5,865 nucleotides of DNA from an uncultured Methylococcaceae bacterium. Lineage in GTDB: Bacteria; Pseudomonadota; Gammaproteobacteria; Methylococcales; Methylomonadaceae. Under the pieces are notes generated by a model, which saw only the letters and a list, made by a program, of their open reading frames with translations, did not search any database and had not been told where the DNA came from. Made by a program: the position numbers and the translations under genes. Below, in pieces: positions 5,845-5,865 of the stretch (its first letter is position 1; each line of letters begins with the position of its first letter). Location: positions 1 to 5,865 of the forward strand of contig CAIUYS010000582.1 of assembly GCA_903903365.1 (NCBI GenBank), given 5' to 3'.

Positions 5845-5865
5845 TTTTGTATGGTTTAAAAGTGG
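5841..5865 (+). CDS. pstA: Probable start of pstA (cut by window end)
   Basis: An ATG at 5841 overlaps the pstC stop in an ATGA arrangement and the frame stays open to the window end (MILYGLKV). Overlapping starts of this kind signal translational coupling, and pstA normally follows pstC to form the heterodimeric channel. Only eight codons are visible, there is no Shine-Dalgarno, and the true start could lie further on, so the identity rests on gene order alone. Confidence 0.4.

Noticed and set aside
1..5865. tRNA, rRNA, CRISPR array, insertion sequence or prophage parts
   Set aside because: No spaced repeats, transposase-like frames or terminal inverted repeats were seen, and no RNA gene was recognised by eye.

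Overview
The window is a compact phosphate-handling locus from what looks like a gammaproteobacterium. Protein style (a PstC with a very large periplasmic insert, a SixA-type phosphatase, a CYTH-like/CHAD protein), moderate-to-low GC and AT-rich spacers would suit a Methylococcales-type methanotroph or a relative. That placement is an impression from sequence style, not a search result.

Layout. Bases 1-64 hold no gene but carry a short degenerate repeat (CTTCGTG units). A CHAD-domain protein with a CYTH-like N-terminal part lies on the minus strand (65-1588). An AT-rich 146-bp divergent spacer follows, with a G-rich tract, a small palindrome and a candidate promoter. Then, on the plus strand, come a SixA-like histidine phosphatase (1735-2256), a regulatory spacer with a strong Pho box at 2305-2322, the periplasmic phosphate-binding protein PstS (2391-3377), a structured 187-bp spacer with a convincing intrinsic terminator or attenuator (3488-3526), and the long-form permease PstC (3565-5844). 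The PstC stop codon overlaps an ATG at 5841 that probably begins the next gene, most likely pstA, cut off by the window end.

How the parts fit. PstS captures inorganic phosphate in the periplasm and hands it to the PstC/PstA channel, which is powered by PstB outside the window. The Pho box with a -10 element at the classical distance says pstS is switched on by PhoB during phosphate starvation. The terminator after pstS would make the binding protein more abundant than the membrane components. CHAD domains are known to bind inorganic polyphosphate and CYTH domains act on triphosphate compounds, so the divergent gene fits a polyphosphate theme; SixA dephosphorylates histidines on phosphorelay or phosphotransfer proteins. 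A functional link of these two genes to Pst is inferred from proximity only.

Nothing here is clearly a new system. The points most worth a second look are the regulatory architecture around pstS, the beta-propeller-like insert in PstC, and the CYTH-like domain that lacks its usual catalytic signature.
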